Origin: CAZVON01 sp964628435 | GTDB taxonomy: Bacteria; Patescibacteriota; Microgenomatia; Levybacterales; UBA12049 | Direction: 5' to 3' | Assembly: GCA_964628435.1 (NCBI GenBank) | Contig: CAZVON010000006.1 | Span: 1-53,080 of the forward strand | Length of the DNA stretch: 53,080 nt | In this document: piece by piece, positions 52,697 to 53,080 of the stretch | Numbering within the stretch: position 1 is the stretch's first letter | Layout of the letters: every line of letters starts with the position of its first letter | Program-made: the position numbers and the translations under genes | Notes under the pieces: generated by a model | What the model saw: only the letters and a program-made list of their open reading frames with translations | The model's database searches: none | Told to the model about the DNA's origin: nothing

Positions 52697-53080
52697 TTAA
52701 CTTTTATAGCAATATACATTCATCAGGTGTGTTCTCTTAAAAAAACTGCATATAAAATTAAACGGAAATGAAAAGACAAGAAACGGTATATAAATCAGAA
52801 AATTATTAAAAAACTTATTTTTTTTATTTAAAATAGTATATATATTTGTCAAAAAACCGTACTTATGTAATGGATAAGTTATAACCATATGCTCAAACTG
52901 TTTAAAAATAATCATTAAGGATTTCTCTGAAAAAAAATGTATATGGTCAGGGAAACTTAACTGATCAAATAACTGCCCAAGTAGCTTGAAAGAAAGAGAA
53001 TTAATATTAGGAATTCCTACAACAATAACACCTTTCTTTTTTAGAAGGGCATTTTTTTCCCAATTTTTCTTTATCCTATC
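52697..53080 (-). CDS. Class I SAM methyltransferase, C-terminal part (cut by window edge)
   Basis: The frame is open to base 53080, giving 127 residues. The visible part has KKKGVIVVGIPNINS (the motif after the SAM domain), then SFPDHIHFFSEKSLMIIF, the pattern of Methyltransf_23-type enzymes in glycan loci, and a hydrophobic end with basic residues. The SAM-binding loop lies outside the window. It is followed 34 bases later by the nucleotidyltransferase gene. Confidence 0.8.
   Translation of the reverse strand, partial: DRIKKNWEKNALLKKKGVIVVGIPNINSLSFKLLGQLFDQLSFPDHIHFFSEKSLMIIFKQFEHMVITYPLHKYGFLTNIYTILNKKNKFFNNFLIYIPFLVFSFPFNFICSFFKRTHLMNVYCYKS

Noticed and set aside
1..53080. CRISPR arrays, insertion sequences, tRNA, rRNA, recoded TGA
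   Set aside because: No spaced direct repeats of CRISPR type, no transposase frame, no cloverleaf-like sequence in the short gaps; TGA ends normal genes, so it is not recoded as glycine here.

Overview
The window looks like a chromosome scaffold from a Candidate Phyla Radiation (Patescibacteria) bacterium, probably Microgenomates-like. The grounds are the low G+C content, very tight gene packing with 1-17 base overlaps, a DUF4012 protein, truncated family members (RecO, MurE), a membrane-anchored MurF, and a long glycan locus. This placement is inference; no rRNA or tRNA lies in the window. TGA, TAA and TAG all serve as stops, so the code looks standard. Two 10-N runs (47178-47187, 49154-49163) mark scaffold joins.

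Left part (1-23893), mostly minus strand: murein and division genes. An operon read right to left begins at mraZ, whose promoter carries four MraZ-type boxes with an exact 10-bp period. It continues rsmH - ftsL-like - ftsI. After a second promoter come murE - murC - murA - a GlmU-like/HAD fusion - glmS - an alpha/beta hydrolase - murF - a DegT-type aminotransferase - a FemAB-type peptidyl-transferase. The order thus joins UDP-GlcNAc supply (glmS, GlmU-like), the murein precursor ligases and late wall modification in one transcription direction. mraY and ftsW (cut by the window edge) form a separate minus-strand unit at 1-1561. Between them lie a plus-strand Gln-rich anchored protein and an unrecognised gene. 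Upstream of mraZ come a small anchored protein, purF, glyQS and recO.

Middle part (23948-42848), minus strand: an exopolysaccharide or glycoprotein locus. It holds DUF4012, a WbaP/PglC-type phosphoglycosyl transferase, ManC, five GT4 genes (one of them only half a gene), two GT2 genes, a GT39-like mannosyltransferase, a 1061-residue fusion of Wzy-like and GT-C-like halves, a hexapeptide acyltransferase, a histidine phosphatase and a DPM1/GtrB-like transferase. In outline: ManC makes GDP-mannose, the phosphoglycosyl transferase primes the lipid carrier, the GT2/GT4 enzymes extend the chain, and the Wzy-like and GT-C enzymes polymerise it or transfer sugars outside the membrane.

Right part (42963-53080), both strands: a more A/T-rich, patchy region typical of a variable glycan island. 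A plus-strand operon encodes a duplicated P-loop kinase, a nucleotidyltransferase-like protein, GT2, a GT10 fucosyltransferase and two methyltransferases. Next come a broken GMC-type oxidoreductase, a methyltransferase, a glycerophosphodiesterase-like protein, a sugar-nucleotidyltransferase and a methyltransferase cut by the right edge. Decay is visible at several points: a frameshifted and deleted methyltransferase at 40919, a frameshift at 47790, the broken oxidoreductase and a possible Nudix remnant at 30091.

At least nine start codons have a -10-like hexamer only 6-9 bases upstream, which points to widespread leaderless mRNAs; mraZ, with a clear Shine-Dalgarno, is the exception. No CRISPR array, insertion sequence, tRNA or rRNA was recognised. 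No stretch longer than 300 bases lacks a gene; the longest is 3183-3402, which holds a possible 26-codon ORF with a ribosome binding site.
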